Part shown: positions 7,839 to 14,336 of the stretch, one piece after another
How the letters are laid out: the number at the start of each line of letters is the position of its first letter
How positions within the stretch are numbered: position 1 is the stretch's first letter
Assembly: GCA_002470185.1 (NCBI GenBank)
Contig: DKNG01000266.1
Span: 1-19,512, forward strand
From: Arcobacter sp. UBA7394
GTDB lineage: Bacteria; Campylobacterota; Campylobacteria; Campylobacterales; Arcobacteraceae
Length of the DNA stretch: 19,512 bases
Direction: 5' to 3'
Notes under the pieces: model-generated
What the model was told of the DNA's origin: nothing
What the model saw: the letters and a program-made list of their open reading frames with translations, nothing else
Database searches by the model: none
Made by a program: the position numbers and the translations under genes

Positions 7839-8519
7839 TTAAGCCTTATAAGGAATTGGATCAGTTGTATTAGCTAGTTTAAAACCATTTAATCTTAATC
7901 TACAAGAATCACATACTCCACAAGCTTCATCTTCTTCTTTATAACAAGACCAAGTGTGTTTTAATGGTACATTTAACTCTAATGCTTTAGTTACAATTTG
8001 TGATTTAGTTAAATGAACTAAAGGCGTTTTAATCTCAATTTTTGTTGAGTCTTTAGTCCCTTCATTAATTGCTTTTGTAATGTTGGCTATAAACTCATCA
8101 GTACAATCTGGATATCCAGAAGAGTCTTCTTGTACAACACCAATATACATGGCTTCCGCATTTTCTTTTTCTGCAATTGCTGCAGTAATTGAAAGGAAAA
8201 TACCATTTCTAAATGGAACATAAGTTACAGGAACACCTTCTTCAACTCCATCAATTGGAATATCTATACTATCATCAGTTAATGCACTTGCACCAATTTG
8301 TGTGAAGAATGGAATATCTATTTCATATTTTTCACTAATTTTTAAATCTTCACAAATATTTCTGAATGCTTGTAATTCTCTTTTTTCAGTTCTTTGTCCA
8401 TAATTAAAATGAACAGCGATAATTTCATATCCATCATTTTTTGCAATATATGAAGCTAGAGTAGAATCCATTCCTCCACTTAGAATACATATTGCTTTTT
8501 TAGTTGGTATGTTACTCAT
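7839..8519 (-). CDS. queC: 7-cyano-7-deazaguanine (preQ0) synthase
   Basis: QueC is an ATP-dependent enzyme that turns 7-carboxy-7-deazaguanine into preQ0 using ammonia. The 226 residues match the family. The PP-loop SGGMDS is at 14-19, AVHFNYGQRTEKRE follows, and the zinc site near the C-terminus is C192, C200, C203 and C206 (CX7CX2CX2C). Its ATG lies inside the end of moeA (eight-base overlap). With queD and queE next to it, the window encodes the steps from dihydroneopterin triphosphate to preQ0. FolE and QueF are not here. Confidence 0.96.
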   Translation of the reverse strand: MSNIPTKKAICILSGGMDSTLASYIAKNDGYEIIAVHFNYGQRTEKRELQAFRNICEDLKISEKYEIDIPFFTQIGASALTDDSIDIPIDGVEEGVPVTYVPFRNGIFLSITAAIAEKENAEAMYIGVVQEDSSGYPDCTDEFIANITKAINEGTKDSTKIEIKTPLVHLTKSQIVTKALELNVPLKHTWSCYKEEDEACGVCDSCRLRLNGFKLANTTDPIPYKA

Positions 8520-9735
8520 ATGTTAAAAAATCCTTTTTTTCTTTTGTAAAGAACTTCCAATCTATTGGTAAAATTTTAACTAAGGCATCTTTTTGTAATT
8601 TTTCTACATTTTCATCTAAAACAATCATTGAGTTACAAGAAGAAAGTACAGATACCATGCCTGGACTTCTTTTTTGTGCTACTTCAAATTTCGTTCCATC
8701 AAAATTACCTGGAACAACTGTTATTCTTCCTTTTTTATTGAATAAGTCATCACTTAATTTTGTTTCAATAAAGTTATGGAAGATTTCATTTGAACCTTGT
8801 AGTTTTTGTACAATATTTTTACCAAACATTTCAAATATAAGTGCGGAAGCCAAAGGATTACCAGGAAGGTTTAGAATAAATGTTTTTCCTATTTTCCCAA
8901 ATACAGTTGGTTTTCCTGGTTTAATAATTATCCCATCAAAAATTGTTTTAAAATCAAGTTCATTAAAAGCTGCCTTTGTAAAATCTGCATCTCCCACTGA
9001 AACTCCTCCAGATGTGATAATTAAATCAGCATTTAAAGAGTTTTGAATTAATTCTTTAATTGATTCAATTGTATCTTTTGCTTGACCAATAAATGTAACT
9101 TCACAACCAAGCTCTTGAGCTCTTGAAATGAAAGTAGGGGTATTTGAATTATAAATTTGATGAGCTTGTGCTTTTTCATAATGAAGTTTTAACTCTTCAC
9201 CACTTGCAAAAACTACAATATTTGGTTTTTTATAAACTTTAATATGTGAGATACCTTGTGAAGCTAATAAAGTAACTTTTGAAAAGTTTACTAAATCACC
9301 TTTGTTAAGTAATAATTCATTTTTTTTAATATCTTCACCAATAAATCTAATATGTTGAAATTCTTTTACGTTTTTTATAATTTTTATTTTATTATCATTA
9401 AGTTTTTGTGTATCTTCTTTTGGAATAATAGCTGTTGCATTTTCAGGTATTCTAGCACCAGTCATGATTTTAATACAAGTATTAGGTTTTACTAAGTTTG
9501 TATTATCATCACCTGCAAAAATAGTATCTATAATTTCTAATTCTTCATCTTTGTTTTCATAGACAATAGCATAACCATCCATAGCTGAATTGTTAAATCT
9601 TGGAAGTTCACTCGTAGCATATAATGCGCTTGCACTTATTCTGTTTTGAGCATTTTCAATAGGGATTATCTCGAAATCTAATTGATGTGTAATATTCGAA
9701 ATTTCTTCAAATACTTTCTCTACACTAATAGCCAT
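8512..9735 (-). CDS. moeA: Molybdopterin molybdotransferase
   Basis: MoeA inserts molybdate into adenylylated molybdopterin, the last step of molybdenum cofactor synthesis, in the cytoplasm. The 407 residues match the family. Motifs in order are ELPRFNNSAMDGYA (about 43-56), IMTGARIPENATAIIPKED (about 90-108), QIYNSNTP (about 193-200), the MoCF-like TSGGVSVGDADF (about 240-251), GIIIKPGKPTVFG, and LNLPGNPLAS. The ATG has AAGGAA upstream. It is first in an operon with queC, queD and queE and divergent from the membrane protein gene at 9819. A second moeA elsewhere in the genome is possible. Confidence 0.95.
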   Translation of the reverse strand: MAISVEKVFEEISNITHQLDFEIIPIENAQNRISASALYATSELPRFNNSAMDGYAIVYENKDEELEIIDTIFAGDDNTNLVKPNTCIKIMTGARIPENATAIIPKEDTQKLNDNKIKIIKNVKEFQHIRFIGEDIKKNELLLNKGDLVNFSKVTLLASQGISHIKVYKKPNIVVFASGEELKLHYEKAQAHQIYNSNTPTFISRAQELGCEVTFIGQAKDTIESIKELIQNSLNADLIITSGGVSVGDADFTKAAFNELDFKTIFDGIIIKPGKPTVFGKIGKTFILNLPGNPLASALIFEMFGKNIVQKLQGSNEIFHNFIETKLSDDLFNKKGRITVVPGNFDGTKFEVAQKRSPGMVSVLSSCNSMIVLDENVEKLQKDALVKILPIDWKFFTKEKKDFLTYE

Positions 9736-9781
9736 TACTATTCCTTTGTATAATTAAAATAAAAACTTATGACAAGTTAGA

Positions 9782-9787
9782 TATAAT
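9782..9787 (+). promoter_or_regulatory. Putative -10 element for the membrane protein-rsmE unit
   Basis: A perfect TATAAT predicts a start near 9794 and a leader of about 25 bases with a weak GAGAG ribosome binding site at 9805-9809. Confidence 0.5.
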
Positions 9788-9818
9788 AGCGAAATTTTTT
9801 AAAAGAGAGATAAACAAA

Positions 9819-10223
9819 ATGGAATTAATGCAAAGCGCAATTGATACACACGTATATGTAATTTATTTTTTTCTAGCAATTATGTTATTTAATTTATATT
9901 CAGTTACTACGCAAAAGGATTTTTTAAAATTAGCTAAAAGACTAAAGTTTCAAACTCCTTTATACCACCTAACTAATGCCATTGTTATTTACACTGGTAC
10001 TATTGTTGCATTTTATGCAAAAACTTTTTCTATTACTATTGCATTGATGATTCCTGCATCAATTTTCTTATTAGTAATTGAAATTAAAAGATATAAAAAA
10101 ATGAGAATAATTAAACTTGCAGATAAACAACTGCAAGAAGAGTTTTATGCTTATGCAAAAAAGATTTATACTATTGAAATTATGGTTTTAGTTTCAATTT
10201 ATTTAATAAGTAAAGTATTTTAA
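9819..10223 (+). CDS. Unidentified small membrane protein, about four helices
   Basis: I do not recognise this family. The 134 residues show four hydrophobic segments: about 12-30, 49-67, 69-88 and 115-132. Basic loops lie after the first helix (KDFLKLAKRLKF) and after the third (IKRYKKMRIIKL), which predicts both termini in the periplasm by the positive-inside rule. H11 and H50 lie at the edges of helices 1 and 2; whether they bind a cofactor cannot be told from sequence. Codon use resembles its neighbours. It has its own -10 element and stops two bases before rsmE, so the two are probably co-transcribed. The steady hydrophobic pattern and the operon position make it likely to be real. Confidence 0.75.
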   Translation: MELMQSAIDTHVYVIYFFLAIMLFNLYSVTTQKDFLKLAKRLKFQTPLYHLTNAIVIYTGTIVAFYAKTFSITIALMIPASIFLLVIEIKRYKKMRIIKLADKQLQEEFYAYAKKIYTIEIMVLVSIYLISKVF

Positions 10224-10225
10224 TC

Positions 10226-10897
10226 ATGCAATTTTCTTTTCATGAATCATGTGGGGCTAATAATCTTGTCATTAATGATGATGTATATAAATATTTAATA
10301 AAAGCTAGAAGACATAAAGTTGATGATGAAATTTATTTTAGAAATTTAAAAGATGATTATATTTATCTTTATAAAGTAGATTCAATTTCTAGAAAAGATG
10401 CTTTTTTATCTTTAATATCGAAAGAAGAGAAAATTATAAAAAACAAAAGTAACTTACATATTGGTTGGTGTTTGGTTGATCCAAAAACTGTTGAGAAATA
10501 CATTGCTTCTTTAAATGAACTTGGTGTTGATAAAATCACTTTTATTTTTTGTGAATATTCTCAAAAGAATTTCAAGATTAATATTGAAAAACTAAATAGG
10601 ATTTTAATTAATTCTTCTTCTCAATGTGGTAGATCAAATATTATAAAACTTGAAACATCTAATAGTCTTGAAGATTTTGTAAATGAAAATGAAAATGTCT
10701 ATTTTTTAGATTTTTCAAATACTAATATTGAAAATAAAAAAGATGATATTAAAACTTTGGTACTTGGTTGTGAGGGTGGTTTTTCTGAAGATGAAAGATT
10801 TACTTTTGATAAAGACAAAGTAGTGGGGTTTGATTCTTCATTAATCTTGCGTAGTGAAACAGCTATTACAGCTGCAGCTTCAAAAATATTAATATAA
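10226..10897 (+). CDS. rsmE: 16S rRNA m3U1498 methyltransferase
   Basis: RsmE methylates N3 of U1498 in 16S rRNA in the 30S subunit and belongs to the SPOUT knot methyltransferases. The 223 residues begin with a PUA-like domain (about 1-70, with YLIKARRHKVDDEIYF). The C-terminal knot carries GCEGGF (181-186), where most members have GPEGGF, and SLILRSETAITAAASKIL, the S-adenosylmethionine-binding end. It starts two bases after the upstream stop with only a poor ribosome binding site, so translation is likely coupled to the membrane protein gene. Confidence 0.92.
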   Translation: MQFSFHESCGANNLVINDDVYKYLIKARRHKVDDEIYFRNLKDDYIYLYKVDSISRKDAFLSLISKEEKIIKNKSNLHIGWCLVDPKTVEKYIASLNELGVDKITFIFCEYSQKNFKINIEKLNRILINSSSQCGRSNIIKLETSNSLEDFVNENENVYFLDFSNTNIENKKDDIKTLVLGCEGGFSEDERFTFDKDKVVGFDSSLILRSETAITAAASKILI

Positions 10898-10924
10898 AAA
10901 GAAAAAGATTTACTTTTTCTTTTT
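10896..10924. terminator. Bidirectional terminator between rsmE and the cytochrome gene
   Basis: A perfect 12-pair stem (10896-10907 with 10913-10924) of A/G against T/C closes a five-base loop. It lies between convergent genes. T-rich sequence follows on the plus strand and the rsmE stop codon borders its left arm. GC content in the stem is low. Confidence 0.6.
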
Positions 10925-10933
10925 ATTTATTTC

Positions 10934-11329
10934 TTACCAACTTCTAACAATAGAGTGGCATCTAGAACAGGCATTTAACATGTCTGAATAAGCATCAGCA
11001 GAGTTTAGGTAAGCTTTGTTATCTAAGTTTAATTCTAATACATTGATATCTAAAGCAATTCTTTCACTAGCCGCAGCAGCTACATTTACTAAGTGCTTTT
11101 TATTTTCTGGTAAATAGTTTGTGATAACTTTTTTATCATTAAATAGTGAGTTTCCTTTTTTTACTAATAATGAACCCTCTTTGATTAATTCAATATTATT
11201 ATTTAAAAACCCTTTTTGAATTTGTGTCATTCCTTTTTCCATAATTGACATAGATTCTTGCATTACATCTTGTGCATTTGCGATACCTAGTGATAGTGTA
11301 CAAGCTAAAACTAATTTTGCTAATTTCAT
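10934..11329 (-). CDS. Small periplasmic monoheme cytochrome c, c'-like
   Basis: The protein has a Sec signal peptide (MKLAKLVLACTLSLGIANA, cut near residue 19) and a single heme motif CSRCH at 121-125, almost at the C-terminus of 131 residues. The rest is predicted helical. A helical bundle with the heme motif near the C-terminus is the plan of class II cytochromes (cytochrome c' and c556 types), so I infer that class. Partner and role are unknown: electron carrier, or NO or oxygen ligand binding. The ATG has AAGGAA upstream. It lies downstream of petABC on the same strand but behind a strong terminator, so it is probably a separate unit with its own promoter. Confidence 0.82.
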   Translation of the reverse strand: MKLAKLVLACTLSLGIANAQDVMQESMSIMEKGMTQIQKGFLNNNIELIKEGSLLVKKGNSLFNDKKVITNYLPENKKHLVNVAAAASERIALDINVLELNLDNKAYLNSADAYSDMLNACSRCHSIVRSW

Positions 11330-11446
11330 TCTGTTTCCTTTGTATTTTGTTATTTTATATTACTCTTCTAGGTTTTAAAGTGTACTTAAATAAAAAGAAT
11401 GATAGCTGTAAGCTTGATATGGTGGGAGAATAGTAATAATTTGAGT

Positions 11447-11477
11447 AAAAAAAAAGCTTGGAAAAAATTCCAAGCTT
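11447..11477 (-). terminator. Intrinsic terminator of petABC
   Basis: AAGCTTGGAA (11454-11463) and TTCCAAGCTT (11468-11477) form a perfect ten-pair stem with a four-base loop. In minus-strand RNA it is followed by a run of nine U (11447-11455, partly in the stem). It lies 24 bases after petC. Confidence 0.9.
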
Positions 11478-11500
11478 CTTATTGTTTTTAAAGAAAAGTT

Positions 11501-12385
11501 CTAGTGAACTTCTCTCCATTGTTTAGCTTTCCATAAGAATCCAAAGATTGCAAAGATTACCATGTAAATTAAGAATTTAGGTCCTAATTCTTCTCTCTCT
11601 GCTTTTTTAGAATCCCCAACTTCTTCTAAGTAAGTTACAACTTGTTTTTGAGAGTCTTCAGTTAATCCAACTCTAGGCATAGCTGTACCTTCTAAGTGTT
11701 TTTGAGGGTCGTTGATGAAAGTAGTTAAGTATGCATCACCTCTAGATCTGATGTATTGAGATAAATCTGGTGGTAATTTCCCCATATATCTTTTAATATC
11801 AGCATCTGGTGTAAATGCAGCCATTGTACCTTTTTGCATATCAGCATATTTAATAGCATGACATCTTTGACAAGCATCAGTAAATACTTCTTTGTTTGTC
11901 ATTTCTTTTGGTGCAATTGACTGTAAGTAAGCTACCATATCAGCAATTTCTTGTGGTTGCATCCAACCATAACCAGGCATTGGGTGTGCAGCACCATCTT
12001 CAAATTTATGAGATGTTTTTGCAGCTTTTGCAGGATCTTTAATAAATGCAGCTAAATAATCAGCATTATATAATTTACCAGCAGTCCCTAAATCAGGAGG
12101 AGTAACACCGTAAGCCGCAGCTGAACTAGCATTATCCATAACTTGAGGGAAACCTTTAGCTTCAATTGAGTGACAAGCTGTACAGTTAGCTGTAACTAAA
12201 GCTTCACCAGATGTTGCATTTCCTGTTAAAGCTTTAACATCTGAAACGTCCTTTTGAACGTCTGCAAATGTATAATCAGCTGGAGCTACTTTTGGATGCA
12301 TTTCGTGATGAGCATAAGGCTCAACACCCCAGTAAGTAACTAGCGTTAATGCTACTACTACTGCTAATATTTTTAATTCTCTCAT
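11501..12385 (-). CDS. petC: Cytochrome bc complex diheme cytochrome c subunit
   Basis: This is the electron-output subunit of the quinol:cytochrome c oxidoreductase. In Campylobacterota it is a diheme cytochrome c rather than a classical cytochrome c1. The 294 residues show an N-terminal hydrophobic segment (about 5-20), heme motif CTACH at 68-72 and CQRCH at 172-176. Candidate axial methionines are M136 in PMPGYG and M236 in MPRVG. A C-terminal membrane helix (about 270-286) ends in basic WKAKQWREVH. The two repeated class I domains suggest internal duplication. Its ATG overlaps the petB stop by four bases. A terminator follows the gene. Confidence 0.92.
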   Translation of the reverse strand: MRELKILAVVVALTLVTYWGVEPYAHHEMHPKVAPADYTFADVQKDVSDVKALTGNATSGEALVTANCTACHSIEAKGFPQVMDNASSAAAYGVTPPDLGTAGKLYNADYLAAFIKDPAKAAKTSHKFEDGAAHPMPGYGWMQPQEIADMVAYLQSIAPKEMTNKEVFTDACQRCHAIKYADMQKGTMAAFTPDADIKRYMGKLPPDLSQYIRSRGDAYLTTFINDPQKHLEGTAMPRVGLTEDSQKQVVTYLEEVGDSKKAEREELGPKFLIYMVIFAIFGFLWKAKQWREVH

Positions 12386-13632
12386 ACATCACCCCTTTTT
12401 TTAGCATCAATTTTCGTAACGATTGGTAATACTAAGAATAATACGATAAATGCAACAGCTGCGAAGAATCCAACCCATGCATTTGTACCTGTAGGAGGTA
12501 ATTTACCATAAACCGTTAATACAATTAAGTCAACCATTAATATCCAGAACCAAATAAAGAACGCAGGTCTTTTGTGTGCTGGTAAAATTTTTGGATCTCT
12601 ATCTAACCAAGGTAATACTAAGAAAATACCATTTGCAAATGCAAACGCGATTAATCCAATATCAAATGCTTTAAATCCAGCAATGTCAAAGAAGAATCCT
12701 CTTAATACTTCATACGACCATAAGAAATACCACTCAGGGTAAATATGCGCAGGAGTAACCATGTTATCAGCAGGATCGAAGTTAACTGGATCCATTGCAA
12801 AGTTATAATGGAAGAATACTAAGTAGAAGTAGAAAATTAAGAATACACCTAATACAGCTAAATCTTTAGAAATAAATACTGGCCAGAAAGGAATAACTTT
12901 AGACTCTTTTTTGTTACCAGCTAAGTACTTCTCAGCTTCTTCATCATAATCAAATTCATCAGCATTTTGGTTATTTACGTGAGGAATTCTTAAAGTATAG
13001 AAGTGAACACCAATAATACCCATAATAGTAATAGGTAATAAGAATACGTGTAACATGAAGAATCTAGTTAATGTAGCATCAGCAACGTTAAAGTCACCTC
13101 TAATCCATACAACTAAAGCATCACCAATTACAGGAACTCCACCAAATAAGTTAGTAATAACCATTGCAGCCCAGTAAGACATTTGTCCCCATGGTAACAT
13201 ATATCCAGAGAATCCAGCAGCAGAGAATGTCATGAATAATAACATACCTGAAATCCAGATCATTTCTCTTCCTTGTTTATAAGAACCATAGTAGATACCT
13301 GTAAACATGTGAATATAAATAACTAAGAATACAACCGAAGCAGCAACACCATGCATATGTCTAAATAACCAACCGAATGCAACTTCTTGCATAATTGTGT
13401 AGTTAACAGAATCAAATGCTAAACCAATATCAGGTTTGTAGTACATCATTAAGAAAATACCAGAGATTATTAAAATACCAAAAGTAGTAGCTAATAATAC
13501 ACCCATAGCCCATAAGAAGTTAATATCTTTTGGAATCCAATATTCAGTCATCATTACTTTGTTAAGTGCAGTAGTGTTTAACCTTTGGTCTAACCACTCA
13601 CCAACAGAGTTAGCTTTTTCAAATTTTGCCAT
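12382..13632 (-). CDS. petB: Cytochrome bc complex cytochrome b subunit
   Basis: This integral membrane subunit carries two b hemes and the quinol sites. The 416 residues contain about eight or nine hydrophobic helices. Heme ligand pairs are H94 and H108 (13 residues between) in GWLFRHMHG and VIYIHMF, and H195 and H210 (14 residues between) in FMLHVF and GVHFY. The 14-residue spacing is the cytochrome b6 type. The Qo-site PEWY is at 299-302. I start at the ATG at 13632 because AAGGAG (13639-13644) is six bases away; a TTG one codon earlier is only three bases from it. The petA stop overlaps this ribosome binding site. Confidence 0.96.
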   Translation of the reverse strand: MAKFEKANSVGEWLDQRLNTTALNKVMMTEYWIPKDINFLWAMGVLLATTFGILIISGIFLMMYYKPDIGLAFDSVNYTIMQEVAFGWLFRHMHGVAASVVFLVIYIHMFTGIYYGSYKQGREMIWISGMLLFMTFSAAGFSGYMLPWGQMSYWAAMVITNLFGGVPVIGDALVVWIRGDFNVADATLTRFFMLHVFLLPITIMGIIGVHFYTLRIPHVNNQNADEFDYDEEAEKYLAGNKKESKVIPFWPVFISKDLAVLGVFLIFYFYLVFFHYNFAMDPVNFDPADNMVTPAHIYPEWYFLWSYEVLRGFFFDIAGFKAFDIGLIAFAFANGIFLVLPWLDRDPKILPAHKRPAFFIWFWILMVDLIVLTVYGKLPPTGTNAWVGFFAAVAFIVLFLVLPIVTKIDAKKRGDV

Positions 13633-13638
13633 CAAGTG

Positions 13639-13644
13639 CTCCTT
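13639..13644 (-). promoter_or_regulatory. Ribosome binding site fixing the petB start
   Basis: AAGGAG overlaps the petA stop codon and sits six bases before the ATG at 13632. This spacing favours the ATG over the in-frame TTG at 13635. Confidence 0.75.
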
Positions 13645-14143
13645 ATGCCATCATCGCAGCAGCGATTTTTTTGTATTCTGGACCTTCTTCACCTAAAGTG
13701 ATAGCAGTTCCTTGTACAGTAAATGGTGGTAAGTCAAGTGGTCTTGGTGGAGGTCCAAAAGTTTGTTGTCCAGAAGGGTTGAATTCCCCACCGTGACATG
13801 CACACTTCCACTTATCTTTTTTCCATGCTGGAATACATCCTAAGTGAGTACATAATCCAATAGCAACAGTGAATCTGTCAGATCCGATTACTAAATCTCT
13901 AGTGTTTTCACCCATTTCGGCAGTTTTCTTAAGAAGAAAAATTGGTTTTCCTCTCCATGTAACAGTTACGGGTTTTCCTGCTTTTAATTCACCTAGTTCT
14001 ACTTTCGTAAAACCACCTGCAAGTACGCTTGGAAGTGGATCCCACGCTTGTTTCATACCAACAAGCGATGCAGCTCCACCAACAGCTGCTACTGCAGCAA
14101 ATGAATAACCAAGAAAATCTCGTCTATTAGTTTCATTAGACAT
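13643..14143 (-). CDS. petA: Rieske iron-sulfur subunit of the cytochrome bc complex
   Basis: This subunit moves electrons from quinol to the cytochrome c subunit through a 2Fe-2S cluster. The 166 residues begin with a Tat-type signal anchor: twin arginine RRDFLG (7-12) and a hydrophobic helix to about residue 30. The cluster boxes are CTHLGC (98-103) and CACHGG (114-119). By homology C98, H100, C114 and H117 bind the cluster and C103-C116 form the disulfide. The proline-rich GPPPRPLDLPPF (130-141) is typical. The ATG has AAGGAAG upstream. It is first in petABC, with a -10 element and a CRP/FNR-type inverted repeat in the leader region. Confidence 0.96.
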   Translation of the reverse strand: MSNETNRRDFLGYSFAAVAAVGGAASLVGMKQAWDPLPSVLAGGFTKVELGELKAGKPVTVTWRGKPIFLLKKTAEMGENTRDLVIGSDRFTVAIGLCTHLGCIPAWKKDKWKCACHGGEFNPSGQQTFGPPPRPLDLPPFTVQGTAITLGEEGPEYKKIAAAMMA

Positions 14144-14178
14144 ATTTGGCTTCCTTATTTTTAAATTAGAATCCTCGT

Positions 14179-14184
14179 ATTATA
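14179..14184 (-). promoter_or_regulatory. -10 element for petABC
   Basis: TATAAT on the minus strand predicts a start at about 14172 and a leader of about 28 bases before petA. No convincing -35 is present; a palindromic operator occupies that region instead, as expected for an activator-dependent promoter. Confidence 0.6.
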
Positions 14185-14204
14185 TTGTTTTCTTTCTTAA
14201 ATAG

Positions 14205-14222
14205 ATTTGACTTTCGTCAAAT
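14205..14222 (-). promoter_or_regulatory. Perfect inverted repeat, CRP/FNR-family-like operator upstream of petABC
   Basis: ATTTGAC, four bases, GTCAAAT is a perfect seven-base inverted repeat. Its core TTGAC-N4-GTCAA resembles FNR-family sites (FNR consensus TTGAT-N4-ATCAA). Its centre at 14213.5 is 41.5 bases upstream of the predicted start at 14172, the classic class II activator position. The sequence match is seen; the regulator is inferred. Confidence 0.6.
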
Positions 14223-14310
14223 AATGTTATGTTAATGCTATTTTTGTTGAAAATATACACAAAAAAGTAAGTCTTTTGTGAAAAGTAGAGTAGTTTTTTT
14301 AATAAGTATA

Positions 14311-14336
14311 ATTAGAGAATCTTATGATTCTCTAAT
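14311..14336 (-). terminator. Perfect inverted repeat over the thrC stop codon
   Basis: Eleven bases (14311-14321) pair perfectly with 14326-14336 across a four-base loop that contains the thrC stop codon. The left arm in RNA encodes the last residues of ThrC. No proper U-run follows on the minus strand, so it may be a weak terminator or a 3'-end stabiliser. Confidence 0.5.

Noticed and set aside
8504..9046. A 180-codon open frame on the plus strand opposite moeA
   Set aside because: It is antisense to a well-conserved MoeA reading frame, has composition expected of a reversed frame, and has no ribosome binding site or family motifs.
9736..9781. Possible moeA promoter with TTGTCA, 17 bases and TATACA on the minus strand
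   Set aside because: It would start transcription within or after the AAGGAA ribosome binding site of moeA, leaving almost no leader. The position does not fit a normally translated gene.
9736..9818. preQ1 riboswitch upstream of the moeA-que operon
   Set aside because: The 83-base gap shows no stem followed by an A-rich tail near the ribosome binding site of moeA and has no room for a typical aptamer with expression platform.
3938..11455. Homopolymer runs of nine A (3938-3946 and 11447-11455) as phase-variable contingency sites
   Set aside because: Both are T-runs of intrinsic terminators and lie outside coding sequence. Phase variation in this phylum usually uses G or C tracts within or just before genes.
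14258..14280. Inverted repeat CACAAAA / TTTTGTG between thrC and petA
   Set aside because: The nine-base spacer and AT-rich arms are easily found by chance here. It has no U-run on the minus strand and lies too far upstream (-86 to -108) to interpret.
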